Positions 17,279-24,694 of a stretch of 27,312 nt of DNA are shown in pieces. The stretch spans positions 1-27,312 of the forward strand of contig CALZHQ010000032.1 in the NCBI GenBank assembly GCA_945787295.1, given 5' to 3'. The position numbers were made by a program, and so were the translations under genes. Positions within the stretch are counted from its first letter, which is position 1, and every line of letters starts with the position of its first letter. Source of the DNA: an uncultured Desulfuromonadales bacterium. GTDB taxonomy: Bacteria; Desulfobacterota; Desulfuromonadia; Desulfuromonadales; Geopsychrobacteraceae. Under the pieces are notes generated by a model. It saw only the letters and a list, made by a program, of their open reading frames with translations, searched no databases and was not told the DNA's origin.

Positions 17279-18051
17279 ATCGGGTCTATTTCATCGGTGC
17301 TGGTCCGGGGGACCCACAGCATCTCACACTACAGGGTGCAGAGGCCTTGAAGCGTTCAGCAGTTGTTTATCTGCCTTTGCCCTACGATGAGACTTTTTCC
17401 GCCTATCTGGAAGACAAGCAGATCCTGATCCCTTTCGATTACGATTTTGCTGAATTGCTGGAGCTCATAGAGGGTCAATTAGCGGTCTCCCCGGTTGCCT
17501 TTCTGATCCCCGGGGATTTAACCTTTTATTCCCCATTTCAGGGTTTTATCGATCACTTTGCCGACCGTGCAGAAGTGATCGCCGGTGTCGGCGTAGCCAA
17601 TGCGGCCTCTGCGCGGTTAAAGCGGACACTTGATCTGCCATCGGTTTGCAACCGTGCTTTGATTGTTTCACCCAAAACATTGGGGGATAAGGACGGCAGC
17701 CCAAAAATTGAAGAGCTGGCCGCACCAGGGGTTTCTCTGCTGATTTATATGAACAATCTGCCGTTGGCCGAGTTGGCGGGAAAATTACGTCAGGGCTATG
17801 GGAAAGATGTTCCGATTGCCCTGCTGCATCGTTTGGGACTGGATGGTGAAAAGGTGATCGAGGCGACTCTCGACACTATAGTCGATGCCTGCGAGGGGCA
17901 TGATTATTTTTATCTCGATGACCCGACAAAAAGACCGGCACTGACCCTGGTTGTCGTCGGTGAAACGCTGCAGGCCGAAATCGACGGTCAATGGTGGGAC
18001 TATCGGCGTGAAACCATGTGGAAGCAGCGCAAGGTGGCAGAAGGACGATGA
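17275..18051 (+). CDS. Tetrapyrrole (corrin/porphyrin) methylase family protein
   Basis: The 258-residue product opens with VYFIGAGPGDPQHLTLQGAEAL, the glycine-rich start of SAM-dependent tetrapyrrole methylases such as CobA/CobI/CobJ/CobM, and has the second signature FLIPGDLTFYSP (about 77-87) and VIAGVGVANAASARL (101-115), equivalent to the E..PG.SS/A motif. The C-terminal half (IYMNN, DVPIALLHRLGLDGEKVIEATLDTI, LTLVVVGETL) follows the family. It is not specific enough to assign a precorrin position, and no other cobalamin or siroheme gene is nearby. It starts in an ATGA overlap with tlyA and ends in an ATGA overlap with the U32 gene, which suggests one coupled unit. It could act on an unusual tetrapyrrole or be an RsmI-like outlier, though RsmI usually has a different N terminus. 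Confidence 0.8.
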   Translation: MNRVYFIGAGPGDPQHLTLQGAEALKRSAVVYLPLPYDETFSAYLEDKQILIPFDYDFAELLELIEGQLAVSPVAFLIPGDLTFYSPFQGFIDHFADRAEVIAGVGVANAASARLKRTLDLPSVCNRALIVSPKTLGDKDGSPKIEELAAPGVSLLIYMNNLPLAELAGKLRQGYGKDVPIALLHRLGLDGEKVIEATLDTIVDACEGHDYFYLDDPTKRPALTLVVVGETLQAEIDGQWWDYRRETMWKQRKVAEGR

Positions 18052-19001
18052 AGCTGATTTCGCCAATAGACCGAGCCAGTGAAGCGGAGCCCTTGCTTAA
18101 GGCGGGTGCCAACGAGCTTTATGGCGGCTACGTTCCTGAAGAGTGGCAAAACCGCTTTGGTTTGTTGGCATCGATCAATCAGCGGACTTTTGCTGGCGCG
18201 CAAATCGATTCTTTGGCCGATCTTCAACAGATTGTTGCCTGCTGTCGCCAGCATGGTGCTGAGTTCGCGCTGACCCTGAATTCACCATTTTACTCAGATC
18301 AGCAACTGCCGCTCTTGGTTGATTATGTCGCCGAAGCAGAATCAGCAGGTGTCAGCAGTGTGATCCTCGCTGATCTGGCCTTGCTCAGGGTGTTAAAACA
18401 AGAGTTTCCTGGATTGCTCTATCATGCCAGCACCTTGGCTCATCTCGGTAACTCTGCAGCGATCCGCTTTTATCAGCGGCAAGGGATCGGCCGCGCCATC
18501 TTGCCGCGCCATCTCACGATTGCCGAGATGGGCGAGATTTGCAAACAGGTGCCTGGAATCGATTTTGACGCTTTCCTGCTGGTCGGCAAGTGTCCAAATA
18601 CTGAAGGCCTATGTACCTTTCATCATGCCAGTGCCGATAAGGTCTGGCCTTGTGAAATCAGCTACCGGATGGAACCTCTCGGCGAATTGTCGGCAGAATT
18701 GCAGGCGGCGATCAATAAGCAGCAGAGCTGGTCGCAAACAGATCGACGCCATGGCTGTGGACTCTGTGCGATCCCGCTGCTTTTAGAGGCCGGAATCAAA
18801 GGTCTCAAACTGGTCGGGCGGGGCGCGCCGACAATCCGCAAAATAAAGAATTTGCAATTGGTTAGACAGTTCATCGAGTTGGCTGCGGAAAAACTGCCGT
18901 CGGCCGTGTATCAGCAAAAAGCTATGGCTGCTCATAGCGAGCATTTTGGGATAGGCTGTAGTGAAAATGTTTGCTACTATCCCGAACTCTACAGCGAATA
19001 A
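18048..19001 (+). CDS. U32 peptidase-family protein, UbiU-like cysteine set
   Basis: The 317-residue product begins MKLISPIDRASEAEPLLKAGANELYGGYVPEEW, typical of U32-family proteins, followed by LASINQR, LTLNSPFYS, VSSVILADLALL and YHASTLAHLGNSAAIRFYQ. Cysteines at 182, 189, 202 and 237/240 (KCPNTEGLC, WPCEISY, HGCGLC) match in order and approximate spacing the [4Fe-4S]-binding cysteines of UbiU; a further GCSENVC (304-309) lies near the C terminus. UbiU/UbiV hydroxylate ubiquinone precursors without oxygen, while other U32 proteins modify RNA or have unknown roles, so no substrate is claimed here. The ATG at 18048 in an ATGA overlap is preferred to the upstream GTG at 18018. The 5' neighbour is the tetrapyrrole methylase; the HIT gene follows after 27 bp. 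Confidence 0.82.
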   Translation: MKLISPIDRASEAEPLLKAGANELYGGYVPEEWQNRFGLLASINQRTFAGAQIDSLADLQQIVACCRQHGAEFALTLNSPFYSDQQLPLLVDYVAEAESAGVSSVILADLALLRVLKQEFPGLLYHASTLAHLGNSAAIRFYQRQGIGRAILPRHLTIAEMGEICKQVPGIDFDAFLLVGKCPNTEGLCTFHHASADKVWPCEISYRMEPLGELSAELQAAINKQQSWSQTDRRHGCGLCAIPLLLEAGIKGLKLVGRGAPTIRKIKNLQLVRQFIELAAEKLPSAVYQQKAMAAHSEHFGIGCSENVCYYPELYSE

Positions 19002-19028
19002 AAGAGTATTCCAGAAAGGAGTACAACG

Positions 19029-19376
19029 ATGGCAGCTGACTGTCTTTTCTGTAAGATCTCAACAGGTGAAATCCCTGCCACAATCCGTTACGAAGACGAA
19101 GAATTGATTGCTTTTGAGGATATTAATCCGCAGGCCCCACATCACTTATTGATCGTGCCGCGCAAGCATATTCGTACCACTCTCGATTTAACAACTGCGG
19201 ATAATAATCTGATCGGTCATATTTATCAGGTGGCCGGTAAACTGGCTAACGATCTGGGTTTTGCTCAGGATGGATTTAGAATTGTCAATAACTGTAATGA
19301 AGGGGGCGGACAGGTTGTCTGGCATCTTCACTTTCACCTGCTCGGCGGCCGCGATATGGGTTGGCCTCCCGGCTAA
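19029..19376 (+). CDS. HIT family hydrolase (HINT-type)
   Basis: The 115-residue product is a complete HINT-like protein. DCLFCKISTGEIPA at the N terminus contains the Cys pair of zinc-binding HINT proteins (C5, C8), followed by EDINPQAPHHLLIVPRKHI, DGFRIVNNCNEGGGQVVWHLHFHLLGG. The HxHxH histidine triad (H99, H101, H103) is intact; the middle and last His act in nucleophilic hydrolysis of nucleoside phosphoramidates and AMP conjugates in characterised members. AAAGGAG (19015-19021) is seven bases before the ATG at 19029. It lies 27 bp after the U32 gene and 18 bp before the RelA/SpoT homologue. Confidence 0.94.
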   Translation: MAADCLFCKISTGEIPATIRYEDEELIAFEDINPQAPHHLLIVPRKHIRTTLDLTTADNNLIGHIYQVAGKLANDLGFAQDGFRIVNNCNEGGGQVVWHLHFHLLGGRDMGWPPG

Positions 19377-19394
19377 TGTTCAAGTGTTATTTGT

Positions 19395-20834
19395 ATGATG
19401 AAAGATTTCAGCGAAAAAACAGAGCTGCGCATGATTACCGAGATCATGGAATTGCTGGTAACTCATTATGGCGCCGGCCTCTCCGAGGAGGATCTGGATC
19501 ATGAACTAAGCCGGGTTGAGCAGGCCCTGACGGATGCTCGCTCGTCTCATAAGGGGCAAGTACGCAAGTCGGGAGAGCCCTACATATTCCACCCGTTGCG
19601 GGTGACCCATCTGGCGGCTCGCCATTGGATGGATTTTCCCTCGGTAATAGCGGCACTGTTGCACGATGTGGTCGAGGACACGCCGGTGACCCTGGATGAT
19701 GTCGAGAAGAAATACGGTAGTGAGGTTGCCCATCTGGTTGATGGCTTGACCAAGGTGACTTCTGAGGCAAAATCAAAGGAAGATCTGAAAAAGGAAACCT
19801 ATCGCAAGACAGTTCTGGTCGCTATTGATGATATCCGTGTTCTTTGCCTCAAGTTCTGGGACCGCATCGATAACCTCCTGACCATCGACGCTTTATCTCC
19901 GCAGAAACAAAGTCTGATCGCCGAAGAAACCCGGACTATCTATGTGCCGTTGGCCCAGCACCTGGGTATGGGCTATGTCGCGACGGAACTGGAATCCCTC
20001 TCCTATAATCTGCTCTATCCGAAGCGGGGCGAAAAGTACAATCAGCGCATCGAAATCCTCAAAAATGAGAACGCCGAGTACCTGCGTAAAACTCGGGCAA
20101 AAATCAAGGGGGTCTGCGAGCAACAAAAACTGTCGGTCCAGTTAAAAGATCGTTGGCGACCGTTCTCGATCGCTGCGGTTCAGTCGATGCCGCGTGGATT
20201 TGTGACCCTCTACACCCTGGAAGTGCAAGTTGACAGGATGATGGATGCCTATCTCTTCCTCGGCTTGTTGCACGGGATGTTTCCGCCCATCCCGGGCAAA
20301 CTGCGTGATCATTTGAATTTGACCTCTATGCACGGTTACCAGGCGCTGAAAACTACGGTGCAGGTTGGAGAACAGCGCATGCGGGTTGAGATTACCACCC
20401 GTAAGCTGGCCCGGTTTAACCATTCCGGGGTGCTGGCTCCCGGTTTTAAATTCCGTCATGACAACTTCCGCACTTTGATGAAGTCACTCCTCGATGGCGA
20501 GTCGGCTTTTGATACCGAATCGCTTAAACTTGCCTCTGCGACGATCCAGGTCTACACCCCTCGCGGTGATAGCCGTACCCTCCCTGAGGGCAGTAGTGTG
20601 CTCGATTTTGCTTTTGAGATTCATGAGTCGCTTGGTCTGCACGCCCGTCGTGGCCAGATAAACGGCCGCACCCGACAACTTAAAACCCGTTTGATTGATG
20701 GTGATCAGGTCATCATCGAGACCGCAGAAAAACCAGAAGTCCTGCCGAAGTGGTTGGAGTGGGCAGTAACTCCGAAAGCCCGCAACACGATCCGTCGCTA
20801 CCTGCGTAACAAAGTCAGATCCTCCCGTAACTGA
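19395..20834 (+). CDS. Divergent RelA/SpoT homologue, probably hydrolase only
   Basis: The 479-residue product has the RSH domain order without the C-terminal helical and ACT domains. The HD hydrolase part keeps the residues known from Rel/SpoT: VRKSGEPYIFHP (R57, H66), LLHDVVEDT (H90, D91, E94, D95), LVDGLTKVT and KFWDRIDN (D156, N160). The synthetase part is degenerate: RxKxxxSIxxKM is reduced to RWRPFSIAAVQSM (252-265), the NGYQSLH motif reads HGYQALK (313-319), EIQIRT reads EITTRK (332-337), and I find no equivalent of the catalytic Asp. A TGS domain follows (about 384-444). Hydrolysis of (p)ppGpp without synthesis is inferred. No clear Shine-Dalgarno precedes the ATG at 19395, so it may depend on coupling to the HIT gene 18 bp upstream. 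Confidence 0.85.
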   Translation: MMKDFSEKTELRMITEIMELLVTHYGAGLSEEDLDHELSRVEQALTDARSSHKGQVRKSGEPYIFHPLRVTHLAARHWMDFPSVIAALLHDVVEDTPVTLDDVEKKYGSEVAHLVDGLTKVTSEAKSKEDLKKETYRKTVLVAIDDIRVLCLKFWDRIDNLLTIDALSPQKQSLIAEETRTIYVPLAQHLGMGYVATELESLSYNLLYPKRGEKYNQRIEILKNENAEYLRKTRAKIKGVCEQQKLSVQLKDRWRPFSIAAVQSMPRGFVTLYTLEVQVDRMMDAYLFLGLLHGMFPPIPGKLRDHLNLTSMHGYQALKTTVQVGEQRMRVEITTRKLARFNHSGVLAPGFKFRHDNFRTLMKSLLDGESAFDTESLKLASATIQVYTPRGDSRTLPEGSSVLDFAFEIHESLGLHARRGQINGRTRQLKTRLIDGDQVIIETAEKPEVLPKWLEWAVTPKARNTIRRYLRNKVRSSRN

Positions 20835-20847
20835 TCGGACATAATTC

Positions 20848-21993
20848 ATGTTGAAAATAGTCGTTGTCTCGCTGGTATCTGCGCTGCTATTCGGTCTTTC
20901 CTGCCCGGCGGCCGCCGACGGGCAGGATAATGTTGTTATCTATCACCGTTTCGATGAGGGTCGTTATCCCTCAACCAATATTTCGACAGAAATATTTGCC
21001 CAGCAACTGGCCTATCTCAAAGAGCAGAACTATCAGGTGTTGTCTTTGGGAGAGGTCGTTCGGCGGTTAATAATAGGAGAAGCTTTGCCGGAAAAGGGAG
21101 CTGCTCTTTGCGTGGACGATGCCTTTACCTCTTTTGCGGAAGCTGGGATGCCGCTGGTGCGTCAATATGGCTATCCGATCTCGCTCTTTGTCAATACCGA
21201 TGCGGTAGGAACGAGTGGCTATCTGGATTGGGATGAAATCAGGGCATTGCGGGCTGAGGGGGTTGAGATTGGCAACCACACGGCATCACATGCCTACCTC
21301 GTCGAGATGGAAGCAGACGAAGATATCAGCGCTTGGCGAGAGCGGATTGTTCAAGATATCAGTAAGGCGCAGCAACAATTTAAACAACACCTGGAGTTTG
21401 AGCCGACTCTCTTTGTTTATCCCTATGGCGAGTATTCTTCAGATGTTGTCAAGATTGTCAAAGAACTCGGTTATCAGGCAGCTTTTGCCCAACAGTCAGG
21501 CGTTGTGCATGCCAAGCACGACCTTTTTACCCTGCCTCGCTTTCCGATGGGCGGACCTTATGCGACTTTTGAAGGGTTCAAGACGAAGCTGCTGATGAAG
21601 CCACTAGTGGTTTTGAATGAACAGCCATTGAGTCCGGTTGTAAAGAGTAATCCCCCGGAATTGTTGCTGGAAATCGATGCTGTCGACGTCGACATGCGTC
21701 GGGTTAACTGTTTCGTGCAGGGTGAGAATAGCTGCCAGGTCGAGGCGGTTGTCGATCGGGATGGGTGGTACCGGGTTGTCGCAGAGCAGCCGCTCACTGG
21801 GCGACGCAATAAATATACTTTGACGGCGCCGGGAAAAAAGGGCGGCTGGCATTGGTACAGCCATCTCTGGTTGAATGCTAAGCGGCCGGCGCTTGAGTTA
21901 GCTGTACAAGAAGAACAGGAGGGTTCGTCGTTAGCTGCGGACGCGCAGGTTGACGTCGGCAAACCGGTTGAGGCGGTTAAGGCGGATCAGTGA
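20848..21993 (+). CDS. Secreted polysaccharide deacetylase (NodB-like)
   Basis: The 381-residue product has a Sec signal peptide (MLKIVVVSLVSALLFGLSCPAAADG, cleavage near residue 23). The NodB-homology motifs follow: IYHRF (H33), the metal/catalytic Asp pair in CVDDAF (D90, D91), the metal-binding His pair in GNHTASH (H144, H148) and FVYPYGEYSSDVVK (190-202). Such enzymes remove acetyl groups from N-acetylglucosamine polymers or peptidoglycan outside the cytoplasm. After about residue 245 comes an unassigned beta-rich region, ending in an acidic, low-complexity tail. The start is 13 bp after the RSH gene. Its last 63 bp overlap the convergent glucosaminidase-like gene, so part of the tail is encoded opposite that protein's C terminus. 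Confidence 0.88.
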   Translation: MLKIVVVSLVSALLFGLSCPAAADGQDNVVIYHRFDEGRYPSTNISTEIFAQQLAYLKEQNYQVLSLGEVVRRLIIGEALPEKGAALCVDDAFTSFAEAGMPLVRQYGYPISLFVNTDAVGTSGYLDWDEIRALRAEGVEIGNHTASHAYLVEMEADEDISAWRERIVQDISKAQQQFKQHLEFEPTLFVYPYGEYSSDVVKIVKELGYQAAFAQQSGVVHAKHDLFTLPRFPMGGPYATFEGFKTKLLMKPLVVLNEQPLSPVVKSNPPELLLEIDAVDVDMRRVNCFVQGENSCQVEAVVDRDGWYRVVAEQPLTGRRNKYTLTAPGKKGGWHWYSHLWLNAKRPALELAVQEEQEGSSLAADAQVDVGKPVEAVKADQ

Positions 21994-22833
21994 TTGCAGG
22001 TCTTTTACGTAGTCTTCGCCACGAATTGAGTAGCGGAACAGGCCTTCAGCCAGCTTGGAGCCTTTTATCGGCTGTTGGCTGGCCCGCGCCTCAGCGCGGA
22101 GTTGGCGCAGTTCTTTGTAGGCAAAATGGGTGTTCAGGTTTCTTAGGTAGGAACGGATCGATTCGTAGACGGTTTCAAAGCGACGAACTTCGTAGGTTGC
22201 GCCTTCGGGGCGACCCTCTGGGATAATGCCGGTTCCCTGGATAAAGGTCCACTCACCGAACAGGTTGTTGGCCAGTTGTGAAAAGCGTGAAGTCCCCCAG
22301 GCTGATTCGTTTGCCGCCTGGGCTAATGCCAGCTCTGCCGGGATGATGTCGACCCGAAACAGTAACTCATCGATTGTCTGCTTTGACATGATCGAGTCAC
22401 TTTTGACTTTATAACGTTTGGTCAGTCGTTGAAGGGTCTGAATCTGACTTTCTGTTAATATGTAGCCACGAGCAATCAATCGCTGGAGTTCAAGAACTTC
22501 TTCGCGCTCCCGGCGGATTTCGTTGTTAGCCAATAGAATCATCGGCAGCAACGATTTAAAAAAGATCTTTTTTTTGCGTTTATTTGAGTCGATGCTCGGC
22601 AGGTCGGTCGGCAGAGTTTGCAGGATGAGTGGTGGGACTCCTTGGTCCAGATTGTCCAACTGGTAGCTGCAACGCTGGAATTCGTCTTCCAGTTCAGCTG
22701 CGAGGGTCATTTTTAATATCTGGATGTCGGGTCCCTGGTAAATCGGGGCTGCGCTGTCAGAGCAACTGACCAGTAACAGCGAGAGCATCCAGCAAAAGAG
22801 GAATAATGTTTTTAGTGGTTTGTTTTTTGTCAT
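21931..22833 (-). CDS. Bax-like glucosaminidase-domain lipoprotein
   Basis: The 300-residue product has a lipoprotein signal peptide: KNKPLKTLFLFCWMLSLLLVSC with lipobox LVSC (C24). Residues about 152-300 resemble E. coli Bax and the glucosaminidase family: DIIPAELALAQAANESAWGTSRFSQLANNLFGEWTF, with the likely catalytic Glu at 176, then YEVRRFETVYESIRSYLRNLNTH and FRYSIRGEDYVKDLQSLIRLN. It is expected to be a membrane-anchored enzyme acting on peptidoglycan glycan strands; direct activity of Bax-type proteins is poorly documented. Residues 85-145 are rich in charged residues and may form a helical linker. The gene converges on the deacetylase gene with a 63-bp overlap and no terminator between them. 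Confidence 0.87.
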   Translation of the reverse strand: MTKNKPLKTLFLFCWMLSLLLVSCSDSAAPIYQGPDIQILKMTLAAELEDEFQRCSYQLDNLDQGVPPLILQTLPTDLPSIDSNKRKKKIFFKSLLPMILLANNEIRREREEVLELQRLIARGYILTESQIQTLQRLTKRYKVKSDSIMSKQTIDELLFRVDIIPAELALAQAANESAWGTSRFSQLANNLFGEWTFIQGTGIIPEGRPEGATYEVRRFETVYESIRSYLRNLNTHFAYKELRQLRAEARASQQPIKGSKLAEGLFRYSIRGEDYVKDLQSLIRLNRLNRFADVNLRVRS

Positions 22834-22897
22834 AAATTATTTAGGCCCTTGCCGATAAATAGAGATCGCAGCATAGAGCAGCGAAATTTATATAGAA

Positions 22898-22912
22898 ACT
22901 GTACCTTACAGT
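22898..22912. promoter_or_regulatory. Palindrome in the gap between bax-like and yjbQ-like genes
   Basis: ACTGTA-CCT-TACAGT is a perfect six-base inverted repeat in the 178-bp region between the two divergent genes, a suitable place for an operator. The half-site resembles CTGT..ACAG LexA sites but the spacing differs from the E. coli box, so no regulator is named. I found no clear promoter hexamers in this gap. Confidence 0.35.
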
Positions 22913-23011
22913 CAAGATTATTTCGTTCAGTAGCTTTTAACATATCAAGTGGGATGCTCCAGCTATCGATAATCACAATTGAAATCAGAATGTTAAAAAG
23001 GGTTATATCCT

Positions 23012-23431
23012 ATGAAATCTTACCGAAAAGAGCTCTGGTTCGATATTCCTACCCGTCGGGAATTCAGGAATATCACTTCACAGGTGGCGCAGTGTCTTCA
23101 GGAAAGTGGCATACGTGAAGGTTTGCTGCTCTGTAATGCCATGCACATCACTGCTTCTGTGTTCATCAACGATGATGAGCATGGACTGCATAACGATTTT
23201 GAACGCTGGCTGGAGGGGCTTGCGCCACATGCTCCGATCACTCAGTATCAACATAACAATACCGGTGAGGATAATGGCGACGCACACTTGAAACGCACTG
23301 TGATGGGCCGCGAGGTTGTCGTTGCGGTCACGGAAGGTCGACTTGATTTTGGACCGTGGGAGCAGATTTTTTATGGTGAATTTGATGGGCAACGGCGAAA
23401 ACGGGTACTGGTTAAAATCATTGGAGAGTGA
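23012..23431 (+). CDS. YjbQ / UPF0047 family protein
   Basis: The 139-residue product matches the full length of the YjbQ (UPF0047) family. Landmarks are [23 protein letters not shown] near 34-56, [62 protein letters not shown] at the C terminus, with the conserved H of NAMHITAS and of DAHLK. Family members have been reported to have thiamine phosphate synthase activity in complementation tests, but the physiological role is uncertain. No TPP riboswitch is visible upstream. The ATG at 23012 follows AAAAAGGG (22996-23002) by about nine bases. The 54-codon gene starts 58 bp downstream. Confidence 0.88.
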   Translation: MKSYRKELWFDIPTRREFRNITSQVAQCLQESGIREGLLLCNAMHITASVFINDDEHGLHNDFERWLEGLAPHAPITQYQHNNTGEDNGDAHLKRTVMGREVVVAVTEGRLDFGPWEQIFYGEFDGQRRKRVLVKIIGE

Positions 23432-23456
23432 CTTGTATACAACAATATGGTAATAT
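23428..23456 (+). promoter_or_regulatory. Candidate promoter before the 54-codon gene
   Basis: GTGACT (23428-23433) and TAATAT (23451-23456) are 17 bases apart, overlapping the yjbQ-like stop codon and 33 bp before the small gene. The -35 is weak. Confidence 0.3.
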
Positions 23457-23489
23457 TTGTAGTCTTTTCAATTTGATAAGAGGCTTTCG

Positions 23490-23654
23490 ATGGAAACCAT
23501 AAAAACTGCAAGCTTTGAATATCTAATCGGTTTGTCGGAAGAGAAGCCCGAAGGGGGCTATACGTTTGTGCTTGATGGTAGTCGCTATGAGATTGAAGAT
23601 GTGCTCGAAATCTCGAAGATTGCCGAGAAACACGGCTATATCGTTATTTATTGA
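23490..23654 (+). CDS. Small acidic hypothetical protein, 54 aa
   Basis: ATG at 23490 with AAGAGG (23478-23483) six bases upstream opens a 54-codon frame ending TGA at 23652. The product starts METIKTASFEYLIGLSEEK, continues GGYTFVLDGSRYEIEDVLEIS and ends KIAEKHGYIVIY. It is acidic, has no signal peptide or membrane segment, no Cys, and its pattern suggests a small beta-hairpin plus helix. I do not recognise a family. The good ribosome-binding site, the placement 58 bp after the yjbQ-like gene and 26 bp before the ferritin-like gene, and the sensible composition support a real gene, probably in one transcript with the ferritin-like gene. Confidence 0.7.
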   Translation: METIKTASFEYLIGLSEEKPEGGYTFVLDGSRYEIEDVLEISKIAEKHGYIVIY

Positions 23655-23680
23655 ACTTTTTTGAACGGGAGAAATTAAAC

Positions 23681-24163
23681 ATGAGCGTCGAAATTGATGA
23701 CAACGTTTGTTATACCTACGAAGCAGCCTTGGAAAAAGCGATTGAGATGGAAGAAGAAGGTTTTCGTAATTACCTGAATGCAATCCAGATGGTTAAAGAT
23801 CGTCAGGCCAAGGTTTTATTACGCGATGCAGCAGCAGAAGAGTTGAAGCATAAATTCAAGATCGAGATGGCTCTGCTGGAAGGGCATGATAAAAGTTCTG
23901 CCGAGATGAGGAAACCGGTGCCGACGATGAATTTGGATTATGTCTTTGATCAAAAGGAGATCACGCCAGGATCTGACGCCAGGACTGCTGTCGCGTATGC
24001 CATTCACCTGGAAAAAGGTGCAGTTGATTTTTATCAACGTTTGATGTCAGGTTGTGAAGGTGCGCCGAATGCGGAACTTTTTGAGCGTTTGCTCGCGGAC
24101 GAAACCAAGCACCTGAAGATGCTTGAAGATTTTTATGAGGATTATTTCCTCGCAGAAAACTAG
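23681..24163 (+). CDS. Ferritin-like / rubrerythrin-type diiron protein
   Basis: The 160-residue product is a four-helix ferritin-like protein without a C-terminal rubredoxin domain. Iron-ligand-type residues appear in the expected order: E..EEEGFRNYL in the first helix (about 19-32), the ExxH motif AAEELKHKFKIEM in the second, AYAIHLEKGAVDFYQRL in the third and LLADETKHLKMLEDFYEDY in the fourth. Rubrerythrin-like proteins in anaerobes reduce peroxide or bind iron; which applies here is unknown, and with no rubredoxin domain it would need an outside electron donor. ATG at 23681 is chosen over TTG at 23651 because GGGAGA lies just upstream and because the shorter form starts 26 bp after the small gene rather than overlapping it. 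A terminator follows. Confidence 0.88.
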   Translation: MSVEIDDNVCYTYEAALEKAIEMEEEGFRNYLNAIQMVKDRQAKVLLRDAAAEELKHKFKIEMALLEGHDKSSAEMRKPVPTMNLDYVFDQKEITPGSDARTAVAYAIHLEKGAVDFYQRLMSGCEGAPNAELFERLLADETKHLKMLEDFYEDYFLAEN

Positions 24164-24196
24164 CGAAAACAGATTTTCAAAATAGTGTATAATTTA

Positions 24197-24225
24197 GGGG
24201 TGGCGCGATAGTGCTGCCCCTTTTT
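24197..24225 (+). terminator. Terminator after the ferritin-like gene
   Basis: GGGGTGGC (24197-24204) pairs with GCTGCCCC (24213-24220) with two G-U pairs around an eight-base loop, followed by TTTTT. It starts 34 bp after the stop codon. Confidence 0.8.
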
Positions 24226-24327
24226 ACGTATCGGGTAGATAATCACAAATATTAGAAAAAACAACATGTTGCAAAGCAAAAACCGATCTGCTAACTTAGG
24301 TATAACGCTGTTTGATTGGAGGTTGCT

Positions 24328-24549
24328 GTGGAACTTGATATTGTGAAAGCGCTATTCGGCTTCTACATAGTTGCTGTCTCTCTGGTTCGATTGATGGCTG
24401 ATAAAGAGTATTTTAACCTGACTCTGATGAAGAAAGTGTGGGGCCGTAGTCAAGGCCTGATGATCCATTTTATCTCAAACGTCATTATGCCGATGTTGTT
24501 TGCCATTTATTTCTTCTGTCGCGGCATAGCGGCAATGCCCGGATTCTAA
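24328..24549 (+). CDS. Small membrane protein, 73 aa, two helices
   Basis: GTG at 24328 with GGAGG (24318-24322) five bases upstream starts a 73-residue product; the in-frame TTG at 24316 lies on the ribosome-binding site and is not used. Two hydrophobic stretches, IVKALFGFYIVAVSLVRLM (about 5-23) and MIHFISNVIMPMLFAIYFFC (about 45-64), flank a basic segment with KKVWGRSQG. The basic loop suggests both ends face the periplasm, by the positive-inside rule. I do not recognise the family. It stands alone between the ferritin-like terminator and the minus-strand toxin-antitoxin genes. Confidence 0.72.
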   Translation: MELDIVKALFGFYIVAVSLVRLMADKEYFNLTLMKKVWGRSQGLMIHFISNVIMPMLFAIYFFCRGIAAMPGF

Positions 24550-24613
24550 GGAAACAAAATATCTGCTTTTTGGCCGCACCACTTGAGTGTGAGGTGGTTT
24601 TGATTTGTTGAAA

Positions 24614-24647
24614 AATCCCTCTCCCGCGAAATGCGGTGAGAGGGATT
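24614..24647 (-). terminator. Terminator of the toxin-antitoxin operon (minus strand)
   Basis: AATCCCTCTCCCGC (24614-24627), loop GAAAT, and GCGG-T-GAGAGGGATT (24633-24647) form a 14-bp stem with one bulge. The A run lies to its left on the plus strand, which is a T run after the hairpin on the minus strand, so the working direction is minus. It is 48 bp beyond the toxin stop. Confidence 0.75.
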
Positions 24648-24694
24648 GTCAATTCCGCCAACTGGGCCCTGAAAAGAGGACATATGACCAATGT

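Noticed and set aside
22834..23011. TPP riboswitch before the YjbQ-family gene
   Set aside because: Looked for because of the reported thiamine link, but no thi-box motif such as CTGAGA was found.
16468..23435. Identical 14-mer TGGAGAGTGACTTG at 16468 and 23422
   Set aside because: About one such match is expected by chance in a window this long, and the second copy overlaps a stop codon.
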